DNA from: Geomonas edaphica
GTDB lineage: Bacteria; Desulfobacterota; Desulfuromonadia; Geobacterales; Geobacteraceae
Direction: 5' to 3'
Assembly (NCBI RefSeq): GCF_004917075.1
Contig: NZ_SSYB01000004.1
Location: 231,006 to 295,005 of the forward strand
Length of the DNA stretch: 64,000 bases
Shown here: in pieces, positions 48,625 to 58,396 of the stretch
How positions within the stretch are numbered: position 1 is the stretch's first letter
How the letters are laid out: the number at the start of each line of letters is the position of its first letter
Position numbers and translations under genes: made by a program
The notes under the pieces: model-generated
What the model saw: only the letters and a program-made list of their open reading frames with translations
Told to the model about the DNA's origin: nothing
Databases searched by the model: none

Positions 48625-50376
48625 CTACTCCACGAAGCTCTTCAGCTTCTTCGCCCGGCTCGGGTGCCTGAGCTTCCTGAGCGCCTTGGCCTCGATCTGC
48701 CGGATCCTCTCGCGGGTGACTTCGAAGTCCTGACCCACCTCTTCCAGGGTGTGGTCGCTCTTCTCGCCGATCCCGAAACGCATCCTGAGGACCTTCTCCT
48801 CACGCGGCGTCAGGGTTGAGAGCACGCGGGAGGTCTGCTCGGAGAGGTTCGCCTTGATGACCGCCTCGAGGGGGGATACGACACCCTTGTCCTCGATGAA
48901 GTCGCCAAGATGGGAATCCTCCTCCTCGCCGATCGGGGTCTCCAGGGAGATCGGCTCCTTGGCGATCTTCAGGACCTTTCTCACCTTGTCCAGCGGCAGC
49001 GCCATGCGCTCGGCGATCTCCTCCGGGGAGGGCTCGCGGCCGATCTCCTGGACCAACTGGCGGCTGGTGCGGATCAGCTTGTTGATGGTCTCGATCATGT
49101 GCACCGGGATACGGATGGTGCGGGCCTGGTCCGCGATGGCGCGGGTGATGGCCTGACGGATCCACCAGGTGGCGTAGGTGGAGAACTTGTAGCCGCGCTG
49201 GTACTCGAACTTGTCCACCGCCTTCATGAGGCCGATGTTCCCTTCCTGGATCAGGTCGAGGAACTGCAGACCGCGGTTCGTGTACTTCTTGGCGATGGAA
49301 ACGACCAGGCGGAGGTTCGCCTCGACGAGCTCGCTCTTCGCAAGCTTCGCCTTGTGCTCCCCTTCCTCGATGGCGAGGAGGGCGTTGGCGAGTTCGCTCG
49401 CCTTGAAGCCCGACTCCTGCTCGATCTTCTTGAGCTTCGCCTCGCTGGAGCGGTAGCGCTTCTCGAGCTTCTGCCCCTCCTCGAGGGTCATGTTCATCTT
49501 CTTGGAGAAGTCGGCCTCGGAAGCCCCCTTGAGGCTCTCGAACGCGGGGAGGAAGACGTCCTTGACGGTGCTTGTTTCCTTCTCGAGCTCGGCGATCTCC
49601 TGCATCACGGTGTCGACCTTGCAGGAAAGCTCCTTCAGACGCTGGGCGATCTTCTCGATGTGGCGGTCTTTCAGGCGCAGCGACTTGAGGGTCTCGGCCA
49701 TCTTCACCTTCAGCTCGCCGTGCTCTGCGTTGAGCGCCTCGCTCTCCTTGGCGGAAACCTTCCCTTCGAGCGTGGTCTGGATCTGCTCCATGCGCTGGGA
49801 CATCTCGCTGATCTCGTCGATGATGCCGAGCACGCGCAGGGCCTGAAGATCCTCTTCACCCTCTTCGAGGACCTCTTCCTCGACGTCCTTGGAGATCTCG
49901 ATGGCGCCGATCTGCAGCTTGCGCAGACGCTCGCCCAGGTTGATGACCTCGCGCACGGTGATGGGGGTGTTCAGGATGACGCTGGCGACGTCGCGCTCGC
50001 CCACCTCGATCCTCTTGGCGATCTCGACTTCGCCCTCGCGGGTAAGCAGGGAAACGGAACCCATCTCGCGCAGGTACATGCGCACGGGATCGCTGGTGCG
50101 GCCGAGGGTGCCGGGCTCGAACTCGACTTCCTCTTCGTTACCTTCGTGCTCTTCCTCTTCCTCGAGGTCCATCTTGATCTTCGGGATCTTCACCTTCTGG
50201 GCGGAGTCCACGATCTCGATGTCCATATCGCCGAACATGCTCATCACGTCGTCGATCTGGTCGGAAGAGACGATGTCGGGCGGAAGCAGGTCGTTCACTT
50301 CCTCATAGGTGAGGAAGCCTTTTTCCTTGCCCAGGTCGATGAGCTGTTTCACTTCGTCCATGCTTTTCTTGGCCAT
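48625..50376 (-). CDS. rpoD: RNA polymerase primary sigma factor RpoD
   Basis: This is the housekeeping sigma-70 of 583 residues. Region 1.1 lies at 1-60 ([21 protein letters not shown]), an acidic linker at 65-85, region 1.2 at about 90-130, a non-conserved coiled region up to about 340, region 2 with [17 protein letters not shown] near 415, region 3, and region 4.2 helix-turn-helix [27 protein letters not shown] near 545-571. It is last in the rpsU-yqeY-cvpA-dnaG-rpoD operon, 52 nt after dnaG, and is followed by a strong terminator. Confidence 0.98.
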   Translation of the reverse strand: MAKKSMDEVKQLIDLGKEKGFLTYEEVNDLLPPDIVSSDQIDDVMSMFGDMDIEIVDSAQKVKIPKIKMDLEEEEEHEGNEEEVEFEPGTLGRTSDPVRMYLREMGSVSLLTREGEVEIAKRIEVGERDVASVILNTPITVREVINLGERLRKLQIGAIEISKDVEEEVLEEGEEDLQALRVLGIIDEISEMSQRMEQIQTTLEGKVSAKESEALNAEHGELKVKMAETLKSLRLKDRHIEKIAQRLKELSCKVDTVMQEIAELEKETSTVKDVFLPAFESLKGASEADFSKKMNMTLEEGQKLEKRYRSSEAKLKKIEQESGFKASELANALLAIEEGEHKAKLAKSELVEANLRLVVSIAKKYTNRGLQFLDLIQEGNIGLMKAVDKFEYQRGYKFSTYATWWIRQAITRAIADQARTIRIPVHMIETINKLIRTSRQLVQEIGREPSPEEIAERMALPLDKVRKVLKIAKEPISLETPIGEEEDSHLGDFIEDKGVVSPLEAVIKANLSEQTSRVLSTLTPREEKVLRMRFGIGEKSDHTLEEVGQDFEVTRERIRQIEAKALRKLRHPSRAKKLKSFVE

Positions 50377-50428
50377 TTACCACGCTCCGCTACAGCTTGA
50401 ATCCAGCTCCGCTACCGCTTGAATCCTA

Positions 50429-52183
50429 CTATAGTAATTTCGATTTTTTATTACGCAACCGCTCAAGTTCAGCCAGGATCTCCAGGTAGCGCGGAGAATC
50501 CGGATCGACCGTGGCAAGCTCCCTCGCCAGGGCCTTGCCGTCCCCCTTGAGCGCCCTCCGTTCCAGAGCCTGGCGGCACTGCTCGAAGGCCTTGACCGGG
50601 TCAAGGTCCTCGAGGTGCGCGTCCTCCACGAACAGTGAGTAGAGACGGCTTCTTTCCTCGTGCGATTCGATCTGTTCCAACAACAGGGGGAGATCGAGTT
50701 CCCCGTCCTCAGGCTGCGCCAGGATGGACTCGGCGAGCTTTAGGTGGCTGGCGCTGAAGAGCTTATCGGCGCCGTGCTCCCGAACTTTTGACACTACTTC
50801 GGGGTACTTCACCATCAGGGTCAAAAGCACCTCTTCGGTGCCGATTTTCTGCGGCGCCCCCTTCTGCGGGGGACGCGGGGCCTGCCGCGCGGGGATGCCG
50901 ACCTTCTTGAGCAGCATGGCCCGGTCTATGCCGAGGGCCCGGCAGATCTCCTTCTCGTAAAGCCCGCGCTCCACCGGATCAACGATCTTTTGCAGCCTCG
51001 GGGAGACCTCGTTCACGAAGGCGACCTTCCCCTCCACGCTTCTCACGTCCAGGCGCTTTAAAAGCCCCTTGTAGAACGACTCGAAGATGGGAAGCGCCTT
51101 GTCCAGAAGCGGCTGGAACGCCTCGCCCCCCTCGCGGTTGATGAAGGTGTCAGGGTCGTCTCCCGAGGGAACCTCGACCACCCGTGCCGGGAACGCCTCC
51201 TCCAGGAAGAGTTCCATGGAGCGGACCGTCGCCTTGCGCCCGGCCTCGTCGCCGTCAAAGAGCATGAAGGTGCGGTCGGCGTAGCGGCGCAAAAGCTTTA
51301 CGTGCGGCTGGGTCAGCGCGGTGCCGCAGGTGGCGACCACGTTGGTGAACCCCGCCTTGTACAGCGCCAGGTGGTCGAAATACCCCTCGACGACGATGGC
51401 GCTTCCCTTTTCCCGCATCCCCTTCTTGGCCAGGTCGACCCCGAAGAGGACCTCGCTTTTGCGGTAGATGATGGATTCGGGCGAGTTGATGTACTTGGGG
51501 AGCGCGTCGTCCATGACCCTCCCCCCGAAACCGATCGGGCGTCCGTGCAGATCGGCTATGGTGAAGAGGAGACGGTTTCGGAAGGTGTCGTAGTAGCCGT
51601 CCTTCCCTTCCCGCTTCCTCAGTAGTCCCAACTTCTCCGCATCCGCCGCGGCTATTCCCTTTCTCTGCAGATAGCGCGTGAGGCTGTCCCACCCTGCGGG
51701 GGCGAACCCCATGCGGTAGACGGCGGCAATCTCCGGGCTCACCCCGCGTTTCTCCAGGTAAGCCCTTCCGGCAGCCCCCGCCTCGTCCGATTCCAGCACG
51801 CCGCGGTAAAACTCGCAGGCCAGCTCGTTGATCCGGTAGGCCTGTTCCTGCTCGTCGACCTTGCGCTTCTCTTCCCTCGTCAGGGGGCGTTCCGGAATCT
51901 CGACGCCGACCCTCTTGGCGAGGAACTTGACCGCCTGCGGGAAGGAAAGTCCCTCGATGCGCATGACGAAGTCGAAGGCATTTCCGCCCACGCCGCAACC
52001 AAAGCAATGGAAGATGCCGCGCGCCGGGTTCACGTTGAACGACGCAGTCTTCTCGCCATGGAAGGGACACATCCCCTGATAGTTCGCCCCGGACTTCTTG
52101 AGGCTCATGTAGTCGGAGATTACCTGGAGGATGGGAGCCCTCTCGCGTACCTCCCTGACCTTGTCGTCCGGTATCATCGACAC
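50429..52183 (-). CDS. dnaG: DNA primase DnaG
   Basis: DnaG makes RNA primers at the replication fork. The protein of about 584 residues has the N-terminal zinc finger CPFHGEKTASF...HCFGCG near 40-65, the RNA-polymerase/Toprim core with VVEGYFDHLALYKAG near 262 and LFDGDEAG near 305, and the C-terminal helicase-binding region. I took GTG 52183 because AAGGA lies 9 nt upstream; the ATG at 52177 (MIPDDKVREVRERAP) is also plausible, with a 15-nt spacing. It follows cvpA by 13 nt. Confidence 0.95.
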   Translation of the reverse strand: MSMIPDDKVREVRERAPILQVISDYMSLKKSGANYQGMCPFHGEKTASFNVNPARGIFHCFGCGVGGNAFDFVMRIEGLSFPQAVKFLAKRVGVEIPERPLTREEKRKVDEQEQAYRINELACEFYRGVLESDEAGAAGRAYLEKRGVSPEIAAVYRMGFAPAGWDSLTRYLQRKGIAAADAEKLGLLRKREGKDGYYDTFRNRLLFTIADLHGRPIGFGGRVMDDALPKYINSPESIIYRKSEVLFGVDLAKKGMREKGSAIVVEGYFDHLALYKAGFTNVVATCGTALTQPHVKLLRRYADRTFMLFDGDEAGRKATVRSMELFLEEAFPARVVEVPSGDDPDTFINREGGEAFQPLLDKALPIFESFYKGLLKRLDVRSVEGKVAFVNEVSPRLQKIVDPVERGLYEKEICRALGIDRAMLLKKVGIPARQAPRPPQKGAPQKIGTEEVLLTLMVKYPEVVSKVREHGADKLFSASHLKLAESILAQPEDGELDLPLLLEQIESHEERSRLYSLFVEDAHLEDLDPVKAFEQCRQALERRALKGDGKALARELATVDPDSPRYLEILAELERLRNKKSKLL

Positions 52184-52196
52184 TGCTGCGGATCCT

Positions 52197-52757
52197 TTAT
52201 TTCTTATGCGCTCCGTGCGAGGCCTGCGCTCCGGGTGTCGCGCTCCCGTTTTCTTTAGCCTTATCCGCGGCACTTCTCGCCACGGCACCTTCCCAGCCTG
52301 CCGCTATGTCCGCTCCCGTCGTGGCGAAGGCGGCCGCGGTCTTCGAACTTCCGATCCACACCTTCACCTTCTCCGGCATCGGCTTCGTCGTGGCGAGGTA
52401 CAGGATCACGCAGAGGATGAAGCCTCCCTGCAGGAAGCCGAACACGATGCCGCCGGCCCGGTTGATCCCGCCCAGGAGCATGACCTTGAGGACGACGGTT
52501 AGCAGATGCCCGAGGAAATAGAAGAGCATGCCGAGCAGCATGAAGATGAGGAGGAACGCCAGCGGCTGCGCCACCTGCGGGGGGAGGTTGATGAAATGCC
52601 TGATCCCCAGACTGAGAGAGGAATAGTATCGGAAGGCGGCCCAGCCGCCCGTGACGAGCCCCAACAGGGAACAGGCCTCGCGGACCAGCCCCTTAGAGAA
52701 TCCCTTTGCCACGAAGAAAATCAGTACGACCCAGATAAGGATGTCGAGAAGGATCAT
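52197..52757 (-). CDS. cvpA: CvpA-family membrane protein
   Basis: CvpA-like proteins are small inner-membrane proteins first linked to colicin V production; their function is not settled. The 186-residue protein has four membrane helices (about 3-20, 26-45, 62-87, 101-125) with the family start MILLDILIWVVLIFFVAKGF, and a soluble Ala-rich tail. It lies between yqeY and dnaG, an insertion into the macromolecular synthesis operon that I take from position only. The ATG at 52757 is the only good start. Confidence 0.85.
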   Translation of the reverse strand: MILLDILIWVVLIFFVAKGFSKGLVREACSLLGLVTGGWAAFRYYSSLSLGIRHFINLPPQVAQPLAFLLIFMLLGMLFYFLGHLLTVVLKVMLLGGINRAGGIVFGFLQGGFILCVILYLATTKPMPEKVKVWIGSSKTAAAFATTGADIAAGWEGAVARSAADKAKENGSATPGAQASHGAHKK

Positions 52758-52793
52758 GCAAACACCTGGTCAGCAGCCACAAAGCAAAAGAAG

Positions 52794-52819
52794 GGGGAAT
52801 CGCTGCGATTCGCCCCTAC
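52794..52819. repeat. GGGGCGAAT-family palindrome between yqeY and cvpA
   Basis: GGGGAATCGC and GCGATTCGCCCC pair around a short loop, flanked by CCTAC. It resembles the arms at 14323-14433. It lies in the 117-nt gap inside the MMS operon. Confidence 0.55.
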
Positions 52820-52845
52820 TCATGACATCCGAACCCGCTGAAGTT

Positions 52846-52872
52846 CCCCCGGGAACGAGTCCCGGGGATTCT
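52846..52872. other. CCCCGGGA hairpin after yqeY
   Basis: CCCCGGGA pairs with TCCCGGGG around ACGAG; ATTCTTTT follows on the plus side. On the operon's minus strand there is no T tract, so RNA processing or a stop for antisense transcripts is as likely as termination. Confidence 0.45.
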
Positions 52873-52874
52873 TT

Positions 52875-53318
52875 TCACGCGAGTTTTTCCTTCACAACTT
52901 CGCTCACCAATTTACCATCTGCACGGCCGGCGACCTGGGGCTGGATGGTCTTCATGACCTTGCCCATATCCTTGCCGCCGGTAGCGCCGACTTCCGCGAT
53001 GACTTTCATCACCAGGGCTTCCAGCTCTTCCCGTGTCAGCTGCTGGGGGAGGTAGCCCATAAGGAGCGCGAGCTCCGCTTCCTCTTTATCCACCAACTCC
53101 TGCCTGCCTGCTTCCTTAAAGAGTCGGATGGATTCCCTGCGCTGCTTGCAGAGGGTAACGATGGTTTCGGTGATCTCGCTATCGTTCAGTTCACGCCTGA
53201 GTTCGATGTCGCGGTTTTTCACCGAGGAGAGTACCATGCGGATCGTTGATAAACGCAGGGTGTCGCGACTTTTCATCGCCTCCTTCAGTTCCGCGTTAAG
53301 TCTCTCCCTCAGTTGCAT
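52875..53318 (-). CDS. yqeY: GatB/YqeY-domain protein
   Basis: This 147-residue protein resembles the tRNA-binding tail domain of GatB. MQLRERLNAELKEAMKSRDTLRLSTIRMVLSSVKNRDIELR and the C-terminal LMGYLPQQLTREELEALVMKV show the family's helical pattern (given here as neighbouring short blocks MQLRERLNAELKEAMKSRD and LMGYLPQQLTREELEALV). It is second in the operon, 10 nt after rpsU. Its function, perhaps in tRNA binding, is not established. Confidence 0.92.
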   Translation of the reverse strand: MQLRERLNAELKEAMKSRDTLRLSTIRMVLSSVKNRDIELRRELNDSEITETIVTLCKQRRESIRLFKEAGRQELVDKEEAELALLMGYLPQQLTREELEALVMKVIAEVGATGGKDMGKVMKTIQPQVAGRADGKLVSEVVKEKLA

Positions 53319-53327
53319 GAAACCCTC

Positions 53328-53525
53328 TTAGTCGACCATCTTGCGCTGTTTTTTCAGAGCGCGTTTGCGAGCAGCGATAGCCTTTTTCTTCTTCTTGATG
53401 CTCGGCTTCTCGTAGTGCTCTCTTTTACGGACCTCAGAAAGGATCCCGGCTTTTTCACACTGCTTTTTGAATTTCTTCAGTGCAAGCTCAAACGGTTCAG
53501 CTTCTTTTACCTTTACTCCCGGCAT
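53328..53525 (-). CDS. rpsU: 30S ribosomal protein S21
   Basis: S21 helps start translation on the small subunit. The 65-residue protein is highly basic, begins [21 protein letters not shown] and ends with the [19 protein letters not shown] tail. It is the first gene of the macromolecular synthesis operon, with a strong sigma-70 promoter 80 nt upstream (53604-53631). Low rpsU copy-number control is common for this operon, but nothing here shows it. Confidence 0.97.
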   Translation of the reverse strand: MPGVKVKEAEPFELALKKFKKQCEKAGILSEVRKREHYEKPSIKKKKKAIAARKRALKKQRKMVD

Positions 53526-53603
53526 TCATATTCCCCCCCCTTCTCTAGCAAGATTTACAAACTTTGTGGGTACGGGCCGGCAGACAATATTCAAGGAACC
53601 AGC

Positions 53604-53631
53604 AATATACCATTGCCGTCTTTTTTGTCAA
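53604..53631 (-). promoter_or_regulatory. predicted sigma-70 promoter of the rpsU operon
   Basis: On the minus strand TTGACA (53631-53626) and TATATT (53609-53604) are 16 nt apart. The -35 begins 25 nt after the hisE stop, so the operon has its own start behind the his genes. Confidence 0.75.
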
Positions 53632-53655
53632 GGCAATTGTGCCAGGGTGGAACAG

Positions 53656-53982
53656 TTATCCGCGGGAGTTTTTCTCTTCTATGCCGGACATGCCGAAGCG
53701 ACGCCTCAGCTCTGAGTACACCTCTTCCGGATCTATGTCATAGAAGCCGAGCAGAACGAGGCTGTGGAAGATAAGGTCGGCGGTCTCATAGACGATCTCC
53801 TCGCGCTTGCCCCCCTTGCCTGCGATGACCACCTCGGTCGCTTCCTCGCCCAGCTTCTTGAGGATCTTGTCGATTCCCTTGGCCATGAGGCTCGCCGTGT
53901 AGGAGTTCTCGCTCGGGTTAGCCTTCCTCTCCTGGATGACGCGGTAGACCGCGGCGATGATGTCGTCTTTAGGATCTTGCAT
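53656..53982 (-). CDS. hisE: phosphoribosyl-ATP diphosphatase
   Basis: HisE removes pyrophosphate from phosphoribosyl-ATP, the second step of histidine synthesis. The 108-residue protein has the MazG-like helix blocks NPSENSYTASLMAKGIDKI, KLGEEATEVVIAGK with the metal-binding EExxE pattern, and VYETADLIFHSLVLL. The ATG at 53982 is 6 nt after AGGAG; the one at 53985 is only 3 nt after. It is last in the his run. hisI, fused to hisE in many bacteria, is separate and absent here. Confidence 0.95.
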   Translation of the reverse strand: MQDPKDDIIAAVYRVIQERKANPSENSYTASLMAKGIDKILKKLGEEATEVVIAGKGGKREEIVYETADLIFHSLVLLGFYDIDPEEVYSELRRRFGMSGIEEKNSRG

Positions 53983-54004
53983 CATTTACTCCTATGGTAA
54001 CAGC

Positions 54005-54030
54005 CCCCCCGCCCCTTGCGGGAGGGGGAG
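54005..54030. repeat. C-rich palindrome between hisE and hisF
   Basis: CCCCGCCCCTTGCGGGAGGGG-type palindrome (arms CCCCC and GGGGG around CTTGCG) in the 55-nt gap. A relative lies at 54820-54845 between hisF and hisA. Confidence 0.45.
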
Positions 54031-54037
54031 AGAGAAT

Positions 54038-54796
54038 CTAGAGCCTTACCGGGACGCCGCGGCCGCGGAGGTAGGTCTTCGCCTCTTCGATGGTGTACTC
54101 GCGGTAGTGGAAGATGGAGGCGGCGAGGCAGGCGCTAGCACCCGCTTCGGTGAAGCCGTCGTAGAGATGCGAAAGCCCGCCGACACCGCCGGATGCGATC
54201 ACCGGGATGCTGACCGCATCGACCACGGCGCGGGTGAGCGGCAGGTCGTAGCCGTCCTTCGTGCCGTCGCGATCCATGCTGGTGAGGAGGATCTCTCCGG
54301 CACCGAGCTCTTCCATGCGCTGCGCCCACTCGACCGCGTCGATACCGGTCGGGTTGCGGCCTCCGTGGGTGTAGACTTCCCAGCCGCCGTTGGCCTTGGA
54401 GCGCGCGTCGATGGCGACCACGGTGCACTGCGAACCGAACTTCTCCGCCGCCTCGTTCACGAACTCGGGACGGTGTACCGCCGCCGTGTTGATGGAGACC
54501 TTGTCCGCCCCGGCGTTCAGAAGGCGCCGGATGTCGTCCACGGTGCGCACCCCGCCGCCGACGGTGAGCGGCATGAAGACGCGCTCCGCGGTGCGGCGCA
54601 CAACGTCGATGATGATGTCGCGCTCGTCCGAGGAAGCGGTGATGTCGAGGAAGGTGAGTTCGTCGGCGCCCTGCTGGTCGTAAAGCTCGGCGATCTCGAC
54701 CGGATCCCCCGCGTCGCGCAGGCCGAGGAACTGGACCCCTTTCACTACCCGCCCACCCTTCACGTCAAGGCAGGGGATGATTCTCTTAGTCAGCAT
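54038..54796 (-). CDS. hisF: imidazole glycerol phosphate synthase subunit HisF
   Basis: HisF is the cyclase half of the enzyme that joins ammonia from HisH to PRFAR, giving imidazole glycerol phosphate and AICAR. The 252-residue TIM barrel opens [15 protein letters not shown] with catalytic Asp11, and holds [16 protein letters not shown] near 170 and [17 protein letters not shown] near 205. Its second catalytic Asp (near 130, in [12 protein letters not shown]) is present. It lies between hisA and hisE with a C-rich palindrome on each side. Confidence 0.97.
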   Translation of the reverse strand: MLTKRIIPCLDVKGGRVVKGVQFLGLRDAGDPVEIAELYDQQGADELTFLDITASSDERDIIIDVVRRTAERVFMPLTVGGGVRTVDDIRRLLNAGADKVSINTAAVHRPEFVNEAAEKFGSQCTVVAIDARSKANGGWEVYTHGGRNPTGIDAVEWAQRMEELGAGEILLTSMDRDGTKDGYDLPLTRAVVDAVSIPVIASGGVGGLSHLYDGFTEAGASACLAASIFHYREYTIEEAKTYLRGRGVPVRL

Positions 54797-54819
54797 CTGG
54801 AACTCCGGATAACTTATTC

Positions 54820-54845
54820 CCCCTCCCCTTGCGGGCGGGGGTAGG
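54820..54845. repeat. C-rich palindrome between hisF and hisA
   Basis: CCCCCTCCCC and GGGCGGGGG around TTGC, followed by TAGGGG, form an imperfect hairpin. It is related to 54005-54030. Confidence 0.45.
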
Positions 54846-54850
54846 GGTGG

Positions 54851-55579
54851 TTACCGCCTCTTGGTCAGCGCGATGGCTTCCGCGAGGTTGATGGCGCCGG
54901 AATAGATGGCCTTGCCGGTGATGACGCCGGTGACGCCGGAGGACTCGATGGCGATGAGGTTCTCGATGTCCTTAAGCGAGGAAAGGCCGCCGGACGCGAT
55001 CACCGGGATGTTGATCGACTCGGCCAGTGCCTTGGTCGCCTCGATGTTCGGTCCCTGCATCATGCCGTCGCGGCTGATGTCGGTGTAGATGATGGCGGAG
55101 ACGCCGTCACCCTCGAACTGCCTCGCGAGCTCGGTTGCGGTGATGCCGGTTACCTCGGCCCACCCCTGCACCGCTACCATGCCGTTCTTGGCGTCGATGC
55201 CGACCACGATCTTGCCGGGGAACTTGGCGCACGCCTCTTTTACGAAGGCGGGATTGCGCTGCGCCGCGGTGCCGATGATGACCCGGCCGATGCCGAGGGA
55301 AAGATAGGCTTCGATGGTGGCTATGTCGCGGATGCCGCCGCCCAGTTGGGTCGGGATGGTGACGGATTTGACGATGGACTCGATGGCGGTGCGGTTCTTC
55401 GGCTCGCCGGCGAAGGCGCCGTCCAGGTCGACGATGTGGAGGATCTCGCCGCCCTGGCGCTGCCACTCGGCCGCCTGCGCACCCGGATCGTCGTTGAAAA
55501 CGGTGTCCTTCTCCATCAGCCCCTGCTCAAGGCGCACGCAGCAGCCGTTTTTCAGATCTATTGCCGGAATAATGATCAT
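54851..55579 (-). CDS. hisA: ProFAR isomerase HisA
   Basis: HisA opens the ribose of ProFAR to give PRFAR, the step before HisF/HisH. The 242-residue TIM barrel starts [12 protein letters not shown] with catalytic Asp8, and carries QLGGGIRD near 77, [15 protein letters not shown] near 127 and [16 protein letters not shown] near 166. TrpC-like PriA activity is not suggested. It follows hisH by 52 nt. Confidence 0.97.
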   Translation of the reverse strand: MIIIPAIDLKNGCCVRLEQGLMEKDTVFNDDPGAQAAEWQRQGGEILHIVDLDGAFAGEPKNRTAIESIVKSVTIPTQLGGGIRDIATIEAYLSLGIGRVIIGTAAQRNPAFVKEACAKFPGKIVVGIDAKNGMVAVQGWAEVTGITATELARQFEGDGVSAIIYTDISRDGMMQGPNIEATKALAESINIPVIASGGLSSLKDIENLIAIESSGVTGVITGKAIYSGAINLAEAIALTKRR

Positions 55580-55631
55580 TTCAATTCCTCATCGATATTT
55601 CAATATTCACTCGCCATCCACGCTCCGGGAC

Positions 55632-56255
55632 CTACTTCATCGCCGCGAAGTTCTTCAACATCGCGAGCCCCTTATCCTGCGACTTCTCGGGGTGGAACTG
55701 GGCGGCGACGACGTTGTCGCGCCAGATGGCGGCGCAGAAGTCGATGCCGTAATTTGTGGTCGCCGCGACGACGCTCTCATCCTCGGGCTTTACGTAGTAA
55801 GAGTGCACGAAGTAGACGTTGGAGCCGCTGTCGATCCCGTTGAAGAGCGGGGAGGGACGCTTGACGTCGAGCTGGTTCCACCCCATGTGCGGGACCTTCA
55901 ACTCCTCGCCGGCCTCCTGCATCCCTTCCGGGAAGCGGAGCACCTTGCCGGGGATGACGTTCAGCCCCCTGTGGATGCCGAACTCCTCGCTCTCGGTGAA
56001 GAGAAGCTGCAGCCCAAGGCAGATGCCGAGGAAGGGCTTTCCTTCCTTGATGACCTTGAGGATCGGCTCGACGAAGCCCCCCTCCTCGAGGTTCCTGATG
56101 CAGTCGCGGAATGCGCCCACACCCGGTAGCACGACGCGCTCGGCGTCCAGGAGCACTTTGGGGTCGGAGGTGACGATGGCCTCGCAGCCGACCTTCTCGA
56201 ACCCCTTCTGCACGGAGCGGAGATTCCCCATGCCGTAATCTATGATCGCGATCAT
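55632..56255 (-). CDS. hisH: imidazole glycerol phosphate synthase subunit HisH
   Basis: HisH is the glutaminase that feeds ammonia to HisF. The 207-residue class I amidotransferase has GNLRSV at 10-15, the nucleophile Cys79 in [11 protein letters not shown], and the His/Glu pair in [13 protein letters not shown] near 185. The oxyanion Gly block LPGVGAF is near 43. It starts 12 nt after hisB. hisF is not adjacent: hisA lies between them. Confidence 0.97.
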   Translation of the reverse strand: MIAIIDYGMGNLRSVQKGFEKVGCEAIVTSDPKVLLDAERVVLPGVGAFRDCIRNLEEGGFVEPILKVIKEGKPFLGICLGLQLLFTESEEFGIHRGLNVIPGKVLRFPEGMQEAGEELKVPHMGWNQLDVKRPSPLFNGIDSGSNVYFVHSYYVKPEDESVVAATTNYGIDFCAAIWRDNVVAAQFHPEKSQDKGLAMLKNFAAMK

Positions 56256-56267
56256 CTCGTTCCTTCC

Positions 56268-56855
56268 TTAAAGCTTGCCCTTGGTGGACATGACCCCTTC
56301 AATACGGGAGTCCATCTGGGTGGCCATATCGAGGGCGCGGGCGGCGGCCTTGAAGCAGGCCTCGACGATGTGGTGCACGTTGTCGCCGTACATCACGTTC
56401 AAGTGGAGGTTCGCGCCGCAGTGGTTCACGAAGGCCTGGAAGAACTCGCGTACCAGCTCGACGTCGAAGTCGCCGATCTTCACCTTGGGAAGGTCGACGT
56501 TGTAGACCAGGTAGGGACGGCCGGAGAGGTCGGTGGCGACGCTCGCAAGGGTCTCGTCCATCGGAACGGTGGCCTGGCCGTAACGGCGGATGCCGCACTT
56601 GTCGCCGAGCGCCTCCTTGAAGGCGCTGCCGAGCACGATGCCGATATCCTCGACGGTGTGGTGGAAGTCGATGTCGATGTCGCCGTGGGCTTCGACCTTC
56701 AGGTTGAAGAGGCCGTGCCTGGCGAAGAGGTCCAGCATGTGATCCAGGAAGGGGACCGAAGTGCAGACCTGCGCCTCGCCCTTGCCGTCGATTTCGAGGG
56801 AGAGCTTGATCTGTGTCTCCCTGGTGATCCGTTCGATACTTGCCGATCTAGCCAT
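56268..56855 (-). CDS. hisB: imidazoleglycerol-phosphate dehydratase
   Basis: HisB (monofunctional form) dehydrates imidazole glycerol phosphate to imidazole acetol phosphate. The 195-residue protein has the two metal-binding repeats: [13 protein letters not shown] near 43 and [11 protein letters not shown] near 70, then [15 protein letters not shown] near 143 and [15 protein letters not shown] near 168. The ATG at 56855 has AAGGAGG 6 nt upstream. No phosphatase domain is fused. hisC, which often stands between hisD and hisB, is missing: the gap is only 43 nt. Confidence 0.97.
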   Translation of the reverse strand: MARSASIERITRETQIKLSLEIDGKGEAQVCTSVPFLDHMLDLFARHGLFNLKVEAHGDIDIDFHHTVEDIGIVLGSAFKEALGDKCGIRRYGQATVPMDETLASVATDLSGRPYLVYNVDLPKVKIGDFDVELVREFFQAFVNHCGANLHLNVMYGDNVHHIVEACFKAAARALDMATQMDSRIEGVMSTKGKL

Positions 56856-56898
56856 GCCGCCTCCTTGCATGAATGTCAAAGCTGCAATGAATTGAAAA

Positions 56899-58188
56899 TC
56901 AGTCTTCGAGCCTGAAGCTGACCGACCTGCCGTGGGCGTCGAGCCCTTCCAGCTTGGCGATCCTGACCACGTCCTCGCCGACCCGTTTCAAGCCACCCTT
57001 GGTGAAGTAGATGAGGGAGCTTTTCTTCACGAAGTCGTCCACGGAAAGGGGCGAGAAGAAGCGCGCGGTGCCGCCGGTGGGGAGGGTGTGGTTCGGTCCG
57101 GCAAGGTAATCGCCCGAGGCCTCAGGGGTGTAGTGCCCCATGAAGATGGCGCCCGCGTTGGTGATGAGCGGCATCACCTCGAAGGGGTTCTCCACGGCGA
57201 GTTCCAGGTGCTCGGGCGCGATGCGGTTGGAGAAGGCGACGGCCTCCTCGAGGTTGCCGGCCACGATGATGACGCCGAAGGACTCCCAAGACTTGCGGGC
57301 GATCGCCTCGCGTGAGAGTTCCTTCAACTGGCGCTCCACCTCGGCGGCCACCTTCTCACCGAAGGAGCGGTCCGTGGTGATGAGCACCGATGAGGCGAGC
57401 TCGTCGTGCTCGGCCTGGGAAAGGAGGTCGGCGGCAATGTGGACCGGGTTGCCGCTGCCGTCGTTGATGACGAGGATCTCGCTCGGGCCCGCGATCATGT
57501 CGATGCCGACCTGCCCGAAGACGAGCTTCTTGGCGGTGGCGACGTAGATGTTGCCCGGACCGGTGATCTTGTCGACCCTGGGGACGGTGGCGGTGCCGTA
57601 GGCGAGAGCCGCGACGGCCTGTGCGCCGCCGATGCGGAAGACGCGGTCGACGCCGGCGAGTTTGGCAGCCACCAGGACGTGCGGGTTCGTTTCGCCCCCC
57701 GGAGTCGGGACGACCATGACGATCTCGCCGACACCGGCGACCTTCGCGGGAACCGCATTCATGATGACGCTGGAGGGGTAGCAGGCCTTGCCGCCCGGCA
57801 CGTAGATGCCGACCTTGGCGAGCGGGGTCACCTTCTGCCCGAGCATGATGTCGGTTTCCTCGGTGGAAAGCCAGGTCTGCTGCTTCTGCTTCTCGTGGAA
57901 GCGGGCGACCCGCTCGACAGCGACCTTCAGCGCCGCGAGGTCTCGCTCGTCGACCTGGGCGAAGGCCTTTTCGAACTCGGCATCGGTGATCTCGAGACCG
58001 GCGGCGTCGCACTCCAGGCGGTCGAAGCGATGCGTGTACTCAAGGAGCGCCTCGTCGCCGCGCTTGCGCACGTCCGAGATGATGCCGAGCACCACCTCTT
58101 CCACCTCGCGGCCCGACTCCTCGCCGCGCTCGACGATGGCGTCGAACTTCGCCTGAAAACCTGCTTCCCTAATGTCGAGGAACTGCAT
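56899..58188 (-). CDS. hisD: histidinol dehydrogenase
   Basis: HisD oxidises histidinol to histidine with two NAD+. The 429-residue protein has [22 protein letters not shown] near 115, the [16 protein letters not shown] stretch near 205 and [14 protein letters not shown] near 225; the Zn-binding Gln/His set QAEHDELAS and [13 protein letters not shown] is visible. The ATG at 58188 fits the family start [11 protein letters not shown]; the longer frame to 58305 runs through a repeat element and translates it into Pro/Gly-rich sequence. hisG lies 208 nt upstream across that element. Confidence 0.97.
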   Translation of the reverse strand: MQFLDIREAGFQAKFDAIVERGEESGREVEEVVLGIISDVRKRGDEALLEYTHRFDRLECDAAGLEITDAEFEKAFAQVDERDLAALKVAVERVARFHEKQKQQTWLSTEETDIMLGQKVTPLAKVGIYVPGGKACYPSSVIMNAVPAKVAGVGEIVMVVPTPGGETNPHVLVAAKLAGVDRVFRIGGAQAVAALAYGTATVPRVDKITGPGNIYVATAKKLVFGQVGIDMIAGPSEILVINDGSGNPVHIAADLLSQAEHDELASSVLITTDRSFGEKVAAEVERQLKELSREAIARKSWESFGVIIVAGNLEEAVAFSNRIAPEHLELAVENPFEVMPLITNAGAIFMGHYTPEASGDYLAGPNHTLPTGGTARFFSPLSVDDFVKKSSLIYFTKGGLKRVGEDVVRIAKLEGLDAHGRSVSFRLED

Positions 58189-58240
58189 CTGTTTAAACCT
58201 CGCGAATGGTGGCAATAAACTCTGTATAGACTCGCATTTA

Positions 58241-58346
58241 CCCCCCTTTGCGAAGGGGGGCAAGGGGGGATTTAGCCGACGTAGCCGCAGCATCCTGGCT
58301 TGCAACTAATGTCAAATCCCCCTGTATCCCCCTTTGCAAAAGGGGG
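58241..58346. repeat. inverted-repeat element, CCCTTTGCGAAGGG family, copy C
   Basis: The left arm has CCCTTTGCGAAGGG with GGGGATTTAGCC; the right is a diverged inverted copy (AAATCCCCCTG...CCCTTTGCAAAAGGG). It fills the hisG-hisD gap, so it is transcribed within the his operon. Confidence 0.75.
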
Positions 58347-58396
58347 AAGCTGGATTGGGCCTGAAAAAGGTTGGCGAACCCTCCGCACCTATTCTC